Of a stretch of 64,000 bases of DNA, positions 1 to 10,754 are shown in pieces; within the stretch, counting starts at the first letter, position 1; each line of letters opens with the position of its first letter. The stretch covers positions 511,859,225 through 511,923,224 of the forward strand of contig NC_058518.1 in NCBI RefSeq assembly GCF_904849725.1. The letters run 5' to 3'. Source of the DNA: Hordeum vulgare subsp. vulgare. Taxonomy: Eukaryota; Streptophyta; Magnoliopsida; Poales; Poaceae. Under the pieces are notes generated by a model. The model ran no database searches. It was given only the letters and a program-made list of their open reading frames with translations, and was not told where the DNA came from. Position numbers and translations under genes: made by a program.

Positions 1-20
1 CATGATATTCCGGGCCCAAT

Positions 21-406
21 TCACCGGCGAGTCGTCCCACTCTCGGCGAGGAAAAGGAAGAGGATCATTCCGACACCGGCTGCACCGCCGGCGACGGCGG
101 TAAAAGCAGCATCCTTGCACATCTTCCTGTATGTACGTACATCACAAATACTTATATCATGTCCAAGTAGGCGCTGGCGGTTAGAGCAATCAATCAATCA
201 CACCCGAGGAAAATAGCAATAATTAAGAAGAGGCGCAGAACAGTCGATTAACAAACTACTCACCACACGGCGCCGCGTTGCCCGCCGTTGGTGGCCATCG
301 TGCGCCGCCGCAGGTTGATCGTCAAACCGGCGGAGGAGGATAGGCGAGGGGACGCCGCACGCCCGAGTGCCGCAAGGCCGATGGTGGATCGGACCGCAGC
401 CGCCAT
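21..406 (-). CDS. Small putative mitochondrial membrane protein, two exons (82 aa)
   Basis: Two exons read on the minus strand: exon 1 is 406 down to 264, exon 2 is 126 down to 21 (stop TGA at 23-21). The donor is TG|GTGAGT and the acceptor is CATACAG|GAAG; 143 + 106 nt gives exactly 83 codons. The first 47 residues are rich in Ala, Ser and Arg and contain no Asp or Glu, typical of a mitochondrial presequence. Residues 56-75 form one hydrophobic segment (glycine- and alanine-rich, then MILFLFLA), followed by a short tail ending in TTRR. This suggests a small single-pass protein imported into mitochondria, but I do not recognise a family. The 3' UTR lies left of the window. The clean splice sites and frame-keeping junction are the main evidence that the gene is real. 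A plastid presequence is the alternative reading. Confidence 0.68.
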
Positions 407-620
407 TAATTGGTCGGGAGAGAGAGAGAGAGATCGAAAGGACGGAGAGGTGGCCGGTGGAGGTGGAGCTCGTTGGGGTCTTGTCTTTTATTTTTTTGAG
501 TAATCTGGTCGGTGTCTCGGTCGGTCGTGGACGTAAGCAACGCATCGCGGCCTGTTTGTCGAGCGGGCCTGGCTTTTGTCAGATGCATACGGGCCCGTGG
601 TGGTCGAGGATGAATTTGTT
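407..620 (-). promoter_or_regulatory. 5' leader and proximal promoter of the small-protein gene, with a GA microsatellite
   Basis: This is the DNA directly upstream of the ATG at 406 on the minus strand. It holds a (GA)n run at about 418-433, which reads CT-rich on the transcribed strand, a common feature of plant 5' leaders. I see no unambiguous TATA box. The boundaries are approximate and the assignment rests on position only. Confidence 0.35.
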
Positions 621-689
621 AGCCCACGTACAATATTGGAAAGAAAAAAAATCATGCCTTTCATAAAAGAACAAAAAATGAGTTTTTTT

Positions 690-960
690 TTTCATTTTCG
701 AGAGGCATGGCCGTGCCTTTCGCAAACGCAAAACCGTGCCTCTCACGGAGACAAAACCGCGTCTCTCGCGAAAATCAAAAAACATGTTTTTTGTGGAATT
801 TTAAAAAATCATCGAAAAACTAAGAAAGACCGGTGAAAAACTGAATCACCCAAAAACCCGGAAAAAACAATCTAAAAATCCAAAAAAGCGTGTGAAAGAA
901 TAAAAATAAGAAATCCAGAAAAAAACGTTTAGAAAGCGACACGCGGCGACGGCTGAGAAC
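690..960. repeat. Degenerate repeat DNA with short tandem CGTGCCTCTCGCGAAA-like units
   Basis: Around 700-775 a unit of roughly 25 bp (variants of cgtgcctctcgcgaaa followed by A-rich sequence) recurs about three times with mutations. It is followed by an A-rich stretch to about 960 with no reading frame of note. This style of sequence is common in Triticeae intergenic DNA, probably derived from a DNA transposon. I could not find terminal inverted repeats. Confidence 0.4.
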
Positions 961-1412
961 GCGTCAAGTGATGACACGTAGGGGTGATCGTTGAAAAGTT
1001 TTCGAACAAGTGCTCGCTAACTAGTTGCTCTTGTATGCTTGACCTCATCAAAAGCTAAATTCTATTGAGTATGCCAATCTTACACCTTTTACCAATCTGC
1101 CAGTGCTATTTTTTATTTACTAATCAACCATGTCATTATGATACATTTTTTATAACGAAATTTAAGACATGTGTGATTTTATGGGGCGACAGTGAAGTTC
1201 ATGAAACAACGAGTGAAAACTGATGTTTTATCATTCTCTTGTGACTTACTTTTTAGAAGAAAATAAAACTTCCTGAAACATTCCACATCCACTGACCATT
1301 TAAATGGAGTGACAAATAAGTTGTTCTTTTTTGGGGACTCAGAATCGGTACTCTTGTGTTGTACATATATTGATATTTCCTTTATATGGAGTTTTTGGTA
1401 CACATGTCCAAA

Positions 1413-1590
1413 CAGTGGCGGAGCCACCTCCCGGCTAGCCGGGGCAGCTGCCTGGACTCTGCCATGGACTATAGCCTGACCAATAGCAATAAACGTACAG
1501 CTAACCATCATTTTGAAGGGGCAAGCAACTGATATAGTAGAGCGTATTGCATTTTGCCCCGGCTCTCCAGCCGAGCTGGCTCCGCCACTG
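1413..1590. mobile_element. hAT-type MITE (178 bp) with 8-bp target duplication
   Basis: The element begins CAGTGGCGGAGCCA and ends with its reverse complement TGGCTCCGCCACTG, a perfect 14-bp terminal inverted repeat. Similarity between the two ends continues imperfectly inward (both reach GCCGGGGCA). It is flanked on both sides by the 8-bp direct repeat TGTCCAAA (1405-1412 and 1591-1598). An 8-bp duplication and a CAGTGGCGGA-type end are hallmarks of hAT elements. At 178 bp with no transposase it is a non-autonomous MITE that depended on a hAT transposase elsewhere. Confidence 0.93.
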
Positions 1591-1598
1591 TGTCCAAA

Positions 1599-2500
1599 GA
1601 GAAATAAGAACTACACAAATCTATCAACCCTGGTCTACAAATGGCCATAGCTCTTACATGTAGCTCTATGGCGAGGCTCCAGCTCAACTTTGAACTCCCC
1701 TATAGGCAGTTAAATAAATTGGACTGTTGATGTCTAAAAATTGATGCACATTCCAATCTGCGCCTCAAAGCACCCTTTAAGTTGTGATCCATTTTGTGGC
1801 AGAGGATACAATGTTGAAGCTGAGAGAAGGACATAGGCAAGCCCATTAATCTTGAGCAAATTTATAGCTAAATAAGAGATGGTCTCAGGTTTGAAAGAAT
1901 GGTTCCCACACATAATGCAAGCACGGTCTCAGGGGAAAAAATTCTCTCTGCAGCATTACCCACGTGTTCAACCAATCCGAAGTCATTGTTAAGGAAATTG
2001 TCACTACAAGAAATGTGTTCATCCATGTCTGGTTCGTCATGAAATTTGTCACCGATTAATGAGATGAGAACAAGCCCATCGACAATGGCGCCCTTACGAT
2101 GGATCGACACGGATACACTCACAAGCTGATCAGCGGGACACCGAACATACCGTCAAGGCTCATACAAACTATTGGAGTATTTGGATGTTAAAGTGTTGAT
2201 TGATGACATGACATATTTTACCAACAAGCTAACCAATAAACTGTTGAAGATGTCCTAAAACTTTATAGAATCAAGACACCAAAAGAACAATCATCGTCGA
2301 TTAAACACAGTTATAGATCGAAGGGATTCAATCTATATACCCGACGCGGGCGGAAAAGCCCTGGTGACCCTTGTCTCACGAATGCCTTTCTTTTTTTGCA
2401 GAATGTCTTAATAACATGCCTACTCACAAACGACGTTGAAACATCATATTGCGGTGAAGAATGCCGGGATCTTGACCATTTGGATGGTACTAAAAAAGAT
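1599..2500. other. Intergenic DNA, no supported gene
   Basis: Single-copy-looking DNA between the MITE and the gene at 2762. Open frames here are short and show no family motif. Nothing beyond distal promoter sequence for the plus-strand gene can be supported. Confidence 0.4.
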
Positions 2501-2761
2501 AAAAGGCCGGAGGTTGAGTCAAAGATGGAAGAGCTAGCGTGGCATGCATGTTGTCAGTCAAACCCCTATCGAACATCCCGCGCTCGCGCGCGCACCCCGA
2601 TAAGTCGGACCACTCCATCCCTCCTCTACTGCTCACTCGCACTCAACACCCTGGACCACTTCTCCTCCTCCCGGCCTTACCTCCGACTCCCATCGATCGC
2701 ATCTCCATTCTCCAGAGAGAGGTCACGCGCGCGCGCGCCGCCAGGCACCGAACGAGCGCCG

Positions 2762-3211
2762 ATGGCGGTGCATGGCGGGTACACGGAGCACTTCGTGGGC
2801 AGGGTGTCGAGCCTGGCCCGCCGCGTCTCCCGCGCCACCCGCCGCCTCCTCCGCCACCGCCTCCGCTACGGCGTCAGCGCCTCCCCCTCCCCCTCCCCGC
2901 GCAGGAAGACGCGCCCCGTCGTCGACGCCGCCGGCTCGCGGAGGCAGCCGGCCGGCGGCGTCGTTGAGGCGGCGGACGGCAAGGGGGACGCCGATAACGA
3001 GGAGGAGGAGGAAGAGGACGACGGCATCTGGCGGCGCGCGATCCTGATGGGGGGCCGGTGCCAGCCGCTGGACTTCGCCGGCGCGATCCACTACGACAGC
3101 TTCGGCCGCCGCCTGCCGCGCCCGCCCTCCGCGGCGCCGCGCTCCGCCTCGTCGCTCTCCTGCCGCTCCTCCGACAGCCTCGCCACCTACCTCGAGACCA
3201 CCGAGGTGTGA
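2762..3211 (+). CDS. Intronless gene for a plant protein of unknown function with an ILMGxxCxPLDF motif (149 aa)
   Basis: A GC-rich single-exon frame starting GCGCCGATGGCGG, a good plant initiation context, and ending TGA at 3209-3211. Layout: residues 1-50 are basic and Arg-rich (RRVSRATRRLLRHRLRYG), 51-75 are low complexity, then an acidic run of Glu and Asp at about 80-88. The core at about 89-115 reads IWRRAILMGGRCQPLDF followed by AGAIHYDSFGRRLP. The C-terminus is Ser- and Pro-rich. From memory, the W..ILMG..C.PLDF.G.I.YD core recurs in a family of small plant proteins with no assigned function. The open frame continues upstream to 2396, but that part reads as promoter and 5' leader (CT-rich, then GC dinucleotides), so I chose the ATG at 2762. 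The strong GC bias contrasts with the AT-rich flanks and is usual for grass genes. Confidence 0.82.
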   Translation: MAVHGGYTEHFVGRVSSLARRVSRATRRLLRHRLRYGVSASPSPSPRRKTRPVVDAAGSRRQPAGGVVEAADGKGDADNEEEEEEDDGIWRRAILMGGRCQPLDFAGAIHYDSFGRRLPRPPSAAPRSASSLSCRSSDSLATYLETTEV

Positions 3212-3900
3212 GTGATGCATGCATGTGAATGTGATCGTGTCATGGATGGATGCATGCATGCATGCCGCCGATCTGCTTCCTCTTCTTCTTCCGTCGTCGT
3301 TCGATTGCTGCCCGAATCATAAGAGAGATGATGTACGTACTACTGTAGCTAGTAATGCATGTCGATCGTATAGCAATAGATTCATTAGCAGTACTAGTAA
3401 AGTAGTGATTCCTTCTTTCTCTGGCTGGCTAGTTTTTTTCTTTTTTGTTGATTCATTGCACATAATGAGTAGAACGATTCTTTCTCGTTCCTATTTTTCT
3501 GTTGACGCGATTAATTGTTTCCGGCCGGGCTTATAATTAATATCAGATCAGAAGCACCCGCCTGCGACTTCTTCTTTTAACTTGTTTTGATTGATTGATG
3601 ACTAGTACAACCAAAAATTCTAAACATATAAAGATTTATAAAGGGTTACATGCTCATTAGGATTTTTTCTTTCTAACTAACCTCTTCCTTCTGATTTTTA
3701 ATGGGGTGGGGGTCCTCATCCCCTTAATCTCCAATTAAAATCCACCCGCGTGTAAACTCATGTGAACCTATGTATATGTAGCATTATTGATAGTACAACA
3801 CACGGTGAACGACACAACTCCGATCTAAAACTTGCTCAACTTGAGTAATTTCAGTACGCATCTGGCAGGGGATGGATATTTCTGGCCCAATAACTTTCCT
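3212..3900. other. 3' flank of the gene at 2762-3211; no further gene
   Basis: The first 150-300 bp after the stop are probably 3' UTR (repeated TGCATG motifs around 3215-3265, typical of cereal UTRs). The rest is AT-rich intergenic DNA without a credible reading frame. Confidence 0.4.
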
Positions 3901-5930
3901 GCATGATAGTTCGCTTATTATGTTTGTTTTTTCGTATTTTTGTTTTTGTTTTTGCTCATATCATCGAAAAACAGATACATAAATACATATATTCCTAAAC
4001 TTGAATTTACTTAAAAATATTATAAAAGCTGGAGATTTGAAAATGTTAACACAGTGCAAACTTTTTGTTAGTGTAATTCTAGGAAATTTGGTAGCATTTG
4101 TAGAAAAAATGTTCATAACATTTAAAAAATGGTCACTCATTCAAAAAATATATAATTGATTTTTTGTGAAATTCTATACATTATAAAAAATATGATCTTT
4201 TAATTCCAAATAATGTTTTGGTCCATCCAGAAAATTGTATATTTTAATGGAATTTAGTTTTTCTTTACATTTCTAAAAACTATTTATACAATGTAAAAAA
4301 ATATTCTCATTGTTTCATAAATTATTTTCTATCTCCTCTATTTGGAAAATATTGACATGGGTTCGAAAAGTTGATAACAACATGTATCAGGAAAAAATGG
4401 TATTCATTTATTAGAAAACAAATCTAAACTTGTGTAAACAAATGTTTTATCTTTATCTTTGCAAAATAATAAAGCGTCTATCGGTTCTTACCACCACTAT
4501 TTCGTCTGCTTTTAGTCTGTCCACCACTTCTGTTGTTGTACGCCATTTCGTTCATAGCTGAAATTATTCGTCTGTCGCGTAAAACCAGAACGTGATTACT
4601 TGAAAACATGACGGACTACACCGTGGCTCAAAAGGTCACGACTCATGATTTCGTAAATTTTCTATTCTCATGTATATATATGGCCAGACACACGATGGTC
4701 TATCAGTCGCATCCTAACTTGTAAGAAAAGAAAACACATCTGTATGGAAAAATAGATATGTGTAAACTAATAAATATAAAACACAAAAAAGGGAAACCGG
4801 TAAAAACCCAAATAGAAACGAAAGAAAAACAAAAAATAGAAGAAAAAGGAAAAAGTATGTGCAAGGAAACTATAGAAAACCCCGAGAAATCTTAAAGAAA
4901 CTAATGCAAAATAATAAAATACAATATTATTATTTTGAGAAACGTAAAACCTGATAAATAATCACAGAAAAATAGTCGCTTACATCTACAATAATAGACT
5001 GGCTCCCTATCGTGCACACTTTGGGCAAGATGTATTAGGTCTCGGTATGGACGACACATAGCCGTGCGCGAGAATCAAGCTCGTCACGCCTCAGGCATCA
5101 CTACTAATGGGCGTGCCAATGTAGCTTAGTTTACTTTTCCTTTGTTTTTATCATTCTTTTTTCTTTTTTCATGTTTTTGAAAAAATAATAAAACTTAAAT
5201 TTACATTACAAACAAGGACCATGAATTTGAAAAATGTTAACACGGTGTAACTTGTAGGCATTGCACGACATTTAAATAATACAAAAATATTTAAATTGAC
5301 ACTTAAAAAATAGATAATGTAAAAACATTAGTGTAATTCAAATAAATGCTATATACTGTTCAAAAAACATCTGTGGAAATTTTAAAAAACTTACACGTTT
5401 CAAAACTTTGTTCATGATATTTTCAGGAAATATTTATACATTCTTTAGAAAATATTCGCATTGTTAAAATAATGTTTTGTGTCATCTAGAAAAATGCTTC
5501 AACTTGTATTTGATTCGCAAAACTTTGTTCTTAATATTTTTTAGTAAATATTTATATATTTTCATATGTATATGAAAAAGGTACATCGTGCATTCAAAAG
5601 TAAACATCAAAACGTATATTTGGAAAAATGGTAATCATGTATTTGAAAAAAATTAAACGTGTATAAAATACGCTCTTGATGTGTACAAAAAATGTATAAT
5701 GTGTATGCAAAATGGACATGTCTTAAAAACACAAAGAAAAAAGAAGAAAGGAAAAAAGGTAAAAAAGCCCTAGAAAACTGGTGAAAGCCCAAGAAAGAAA
5801 CAATAAAACCATATTTAAAAAAATCCAAAGAGAATGAGAGAAAACCAATAGAAAATTTGAAGGAAACTGATGCAAATAGTGGAAATCGATAAAGAAAAGC
5901 ACAGAGAAAAATGAACTTCCACGACAGCTA
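3900..5930. repeat. AT-rich Triticeae repeat present as two diverged neighbouring copies
   Basis: Two blocks, roughly 3920-4990 and 5140-5920, share the same order of motifs. Each has a T-rich start, then a GAAAATGTTAACACGGTG-like stretch (about 4040 and 5230), then ATTCTCATTG or ATTCGCATTG beside a TAATGTTTTG motif. Each ends in an A-rich section with GGAAACTGATGCAAA-like sequence and CACAGAAAAATA (about 4890-4970 and 5860-5910). There is no coding capacity. This looks like one unclassified transposon family present twice, but I could not define the ends. Confidence 0.5.
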
Positions 5931-5944
5931 CATGAGTGGGACGG

Positions 5945-6641
5945 ACTAGTAGTGCGCTATATAGGCGAGACCGATTTAAGTCTGACATATTAACCGAGAA
6001 CCGTTGTACCGAACCGAAAGGACCAAGACCGAGACCGAATGAACCGAAACCAAAAATTATGTGTCCTATTTCGGTCCTTGAATCTGCAGAACCGGAATTT
6101 ATTTGGAAAATTCGGTTTTTACATTTAACTAACCAAAAAGGCTTAAAAACCGAAAATAAATAACACGCCTTGCTCCTCCCAGTATTTTCTGTCCTCGCTA
6201 GTCACTTTCCTAGCCGAACTGGCTCAGCAGGCCGACGTATCTCAGTTTTCGTCACGTACACGTTTGTTAAGGCTCAAGATTGATCTAGCAGTCGGCCCAT
6301 ACAGTTTTTCACGTCTACATGTGCTTTTGGTTTAGTACCACCTCGAATCGATGTTGAGTAAGGAAGCATACGCAGCCTTATAAAGGTAGCAACTTGCCAT
6401 CCATTTCATTTGCACGAGCGGCATAGTCATGCTAAAAAGGAAAATTACTATACACTATGTGTGAACTTGAGTTTGGTTCGGTCAAAACCGATGACCGAAC
6501 CGAATTATTGGTTCAAAAAATATCGGTTATTCAATTTTTAAGGGACCGATCGGTTTATAGTTTAAAGAAACCGAAATATTTTGATATCCGGAAAACCGAA
6601 CCGATTGGCTCGGTTAAACCGAATGCCCAGGCCTACCCATG
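5945..6641. mobile_element. TTCGGTT/AACCGAA-rich element, probably a DNA transposon remnant
   Basis: Both flanks of this block are packed with TTCGGTT and AACCGAA words (5985-6160 and 6470-6630), with unrelated DNA in between. Its right edge reads AACCGAATGCCCAGGCCTA, whose reverse complement starts TAGGCCTGGGCATTCGG, resembling ends seen on plant hAT-like repeats. The left edge (TATAGGCGAGACCGA near 5957) would be a poor match. The right edge coincides with the point where the neighbouring LINE loses its coding match. Confidence 0.45.
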
Positions 6642-8985
6642 ATGCTTTGACATTACTAAAAGCACACATCATCTCCTTAATCTTCTCCACACCCGCCCCT
6701 TCAACCGACAAGTTCTTGTTTGGATCGCTTAGCATGCCTACAACCACCTTGCTATCCGTCTCAAGGTGTAGCTTCTGGACGTTAATTCCCGCAGCTAACT
6801 CAATAGCCCGCCGACATGCCATCAATTCTGTCATAGCAGCATCCGTGACTCCGACAAAGAAGTCGCAAGTTGCAGCGCAGAAGTCGCCTTGGTCACCCCG
6901 GAGGATCACGCCGCCTCCTCCCTTGCCTGCATTTCTAGAAACAACACCATCAGCGTTAGCTTTGACCCATCCCACGTCAAGAGCTGTCCAGCGTTGCACA
7001 TCTAGCCTTCATGTGAGAAGGTTTCCTCTCGTGGACTACTTTCCATTCAGTCATGTGGACTACTTTCCATTCAGCCATGTACGCCATGACGGATGCAGCT
7101 ATTTCATGTGGATCAGTAATTTTCTTTCCTTTCTTCGTCTCGTTCCGCGCTATCCATAGCCCATATATATATTGTACCATTGCAGCTCTCTCATCATCCG
7201 TGGCCTTGGCGAACCACCCTAGCAGCCAGTTTGCAATTGCGCTTGAGGAGTCTGCAGAATATGGCGGGGTCGCCACCGCAAGTCCTTTCTCCGACCGCAA
7301 GATTTTCTAGAACATCTTCGAGTGTAGGCAGGTCCAGAACCAATGGGAGAGTGTTTCCTCCCTTACACAAACTGGACAAAACACTCCGTTCTTGATGCTT
7401 CGCCGTGATAACTCTGCACTAACTGCTAGTCCGTTCCTCATGAGTCTCCACATATGAGTCTTAGCCTTGTTTGGGGCATTTGTATTCCATAATGCCATCC
7501 ATCCTCTATGCTTGTGAACCGAAGATGAGGAAACCGGCCGTCTGGTCCTCGCCCTGTTCATCGTCATTTTCAAGTGATATGCTGAATGTACAGAAAACTG
7601 CCCCGACTTAGTGTAGTTCCATGCCAGGTAATCACCTATTCCGGGTCTGTCAATCTTTATTTGCTTAATGTCATCAATGTCGCTCTGTGAGAACATCCTT
7701 TCCAGTTTTCCCATGTCACATTCCTTCCCGCTTGGTGTAAGCAAGTCACCAAATCGTATCACACCATGTACATATTCCTACGCAAGTGGTCGCATACTCC
7801 TCTCCCCGGGTATTCAGTTTTCATGGTGGATAAGGACCTTTTGGCCGTCCCCTATGCGCCAAATGGTGCCCTCCCGCAGCAAATCACACCCATATAAGAT
7901 GCTTCAGAAAATGTATGAGGCCCCAGCCGGACATGTAGTAGTCATGATGCTCTCATCCCTAAAATATATCGCCTTAAGCACCCTTGCACACAAAGAGGAC
8001 GGAACCTGTAAAATCCTCCAAGCTTGCTTAGCCAAAAGAGCTTGGTTGAAAGTAGTCGGATCTTTGAATCCTATACCCCCATCTTGTTTAGCAGTACACA
8101 TCTTGTACCATGCTATCCAGTGCACCTTCCGTTCACCATTAGCTGCCCGCCAAAATTTGAAAGAGATCGAAGTCAGGTTCCCGCACATCTTCTTCGTGAG
8201 TTGAAAACAACTCATGGTATAGGTCGGTGTCGCTTGAAGCATAGATTTTACTAAAACTTCTCTTGCGGCCTTCGAGAGGCCCTGTCCTTTCCATACTGAA
8301 GCTTTTTCTTTGGAGGATTCCTTAACATATTTGAAGGTCCCATCCTTGGAGCGCCCAACCACTGTCGGGAGCCCCAACTATCTCTCACCAAGGGCCTCAG
8401 TCTCAATTTCAATAGCATTCATAAGTTGTTTACCTTCTTGCGGACAACCCCTCCCAAAGAAAATGGGCGACTTCTGTAGGTTCACCTTTTGCCCCGACGA
8501 CACTTCATATTTCCTTAGGATCTCCTTTAATGTACCCAAGTTGTCGAGAGAGCCCTCTAGAAAAACAATGCTATCATCTGCAAATAGAAGGTGTGTCACA
8601 TGAGGGCCTGTGCGCCCAAATGAAACACCTTTAATGTTATTTTCCTCTTGAGCCTTCCTAAGTAGGGCCGAGAAGCCTTCCACACAAAACAAGAATAAGT
8701 ATATACTCCGTTCAGCTTGACTGAGAAGCTCGTTGACGTGACACACCTCATGACCGTAGTGATCCACTCCGGCGCAAAGCCAAACCGTGCAAGCATTTGC
8801 TCTAGAAAAATACATCCACTCTGTCGCATGCCTTCATCATATCTAGTTCTACCGCACACAGAGGCTTCGTCCTTTTCCGTGTCCTTATTGCATGCACGCA
8901 CTCATAAGCAACAATAACATTATCTGTGATGAGACGTTTGGGGACAATATGTGATGAGATTGCCTCTCCTTCCTTTTTGGTTTAA
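6642..8985 (-). pseudogene. 5'-truncated, broken LINE (L1-type): reverse transcriptase, zf-RVT and RNase H
   Basis: Read on the minus strand in several frames. Near 8980-8900 is the start of reverse transcriptase ([10 protein letters not shown], then [10 protein letters not shown], which carries the first catalytic Asp). At about 8590-8570 is the FADDS box, equal to the YADD catalytic pair. At 8378-8380 a TAG interrupts LGER-stop-LGLPTVVGRS, where related proteins usually carry Tyr. The thumb region and WRIGDGQ-like connection follow to about 7780. The zinc-finger RVT domain (WMALWNTNAPNKAKTHMWRL, CPVC and SHWFWTC) lies at about 7530-7310. An RNase H-like domain (VKANADG, then ETDSKVVV) lies at 6980-6645. 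The endonuclease and ORF1 are absent and at least three frame changes exist, so it is dead. The RNase H stops at 6642, where the TTCGGTT element starts. Confidence 0.85.
7032..7079. repeat. 24-bp tandem duplication inside the LINE
   Basis: The unit gtggactactttccattcag plus TCAT or CCAT occurs twice in direct succession. On the minus strand it repeats eight residues (WKVVHMTE-like) and keeps the frame, so it arose after or during decay without causing a shift. Confidence 0.8.
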
Positions 8986-10754
8986 ATGGCTCATATAAAA
9001 AATAGATTTTCATTATATTAGGCTCACTTTGAGTCTAATTGATTTAAAGTGCTTTGACTCTCACATCACATTTTATTCATAGAGATAAGAGATAAAAAAC
9101 TAGTGGCCATGCATGCATTTTATTCTACATGCACCATGCAAGTGCAATGAGAGGGAGGGTGTTACAGTTAGTGCTTCGGGAATCCAATATGTGGAAAACA
9201 TTTCATTTGACAGTTTTGTATCCACAAAAACTCGTGCCATCCACTCATAATTACCTTGATTGATGAGATTTCAGATTTGAGCCCTCTAGATCTGAAGGCA
9301 TGGAGTAGGAAGGAACACTAGCCACTACACAATCCTCATCGTTGTCAGCTAGTTGCAGCCATCGAGAGGTAGCGGGAGAGTGAGACGATGGAGCTTCGTG
9401 CTCGCGGGGGACTTGGTCTAGATTGTTATATTTGGGTGTCCTCATCTCGTCCGTCCATGCAGTAGAGGCAAGAGCATAGTGTTATATACAAGATTATGCT
9501 TTCAAGATGGTTTTTAGAGTGTCGCAAATATATTTTAACTTTGATGTATGCAATGTTTAATGAATATGAGATTTTTTTGTGAACACAATACAGACGTAAA
9601 TGCTCCCCTATGAAAACACAAGCACACATAAAACCTACCTCTATGAGCACCTCCGAGAGACTTAGCTGGCATATCATCTTGAGATTTGCGAAGTCACTAT
9701 AGAGGCCTCGTCGTCGACGAAAACGTGTCCTCCCACTGAATGCACATTGCCGAAAATTCTAAATAAATCCAGAATAATGCAAGCACCAGGATTTAAACCC
9801 TGATGGCTGGGAATACAACTCTAACAATCCAATCACAGGTTGATTTGGTAGTGAATGCATGAGATGTGCATGTGTTATGTGCACATTAAAGTGTATGTGC
9901 AACTGATGAAATGGATGTATGAAATGTATATTTGTATGCGATGACATATGAAATGCATGCAATAGTTATATGTGCATGTGTTGTGTGCTGCAGTATTGAC
10001 CCTCCTCTCATCACTGACCGTCGATGGTGACACGACTGGTTAGTATTGACCCTCCTCTGAGCCAAACGGGTAAGATGACCATCATAACAATCACTAATGG
10101 GATGTTAGAGATGTATCAAATGCTGCTTTAGTACAAGACCTGCTACATGTATAAGAATTGTACAGCCTAAACCTATCCTTGACAAAACAAACCTGGATAG
10201 CCGTCGGATGAAAAGGAGAAACCAACGGTGGATGGGAATGTGGGCTAGTATCACCCAATCCCAATAGCTACGCTATGAAAAGAAAAACAGACGCACAATT
10301 GACCTGCACATACTGGATTATTTTTACAGTTTTTGCACTTTGCAAAGTAAATGATCATTTTTTACTTTCTAATTAAATTCACGGGACTGGAGTAGTTTTC
10401 TAACAAACAAAATCATCAATTGCACACCACGAATAGTTTTTTGAGCAAAAAGATGGTAAATTATCATTTTTGGTTTATAACTAAATGTATGGGACAAGGA
10501 TAGTTTCTTATAACAAGCAACATAATGTTTCTCAATTTCATTGTAACGATACTTCAAATAATCAAATCCAGCATGTTACGTTACACCAGGGTATAACATT
10601 CAATGATGAGTTTCAGTCACTCCTCCAAGCTGAGTTGAATCCGTTCCACCATTCTCCAACTTGCGTTTTTTCCTGGAAAAAACATGCGTAGTGTTAGACT
10701 AATGAAAACGGGCTAAAAACAGTATGGAGTTATAAAGTCCATTTTAGGGGATCA
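8986..10754. other. Intergenic DNA with minor degenerate repeats; includes the 3' flank of the SIN3-like gene
   Basis: There is no credible gene. Two small repeats are visible. TTGACCCTCCTCT occurs near 9996 and again near 10046. A roughly 110-bp unit is imperfectly repeated (about 10345-10440 and 10450-10550: GTAAATGATCATTTTT versus GTAAATTATCATTTTT). The last few hundred bases before 10755 probably include the 3' UTR of the minus-strand SIN3-like gene. Confidence 0.4.

Noticed and set aside
1868..2122. 84-codon minus-strand frame
   Set aside because: No recognisable domain, no splice partners and no bias in codon use that I could see.
2396..2761. N-terminal extension of the plus-strand frame before the ATG at 2762
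   Set aside because: The upstream part lacks protein character, is CT-rich and then GC-dinucleotide rich as in grass 5' leaders, and the ATG at 2762 has good context.
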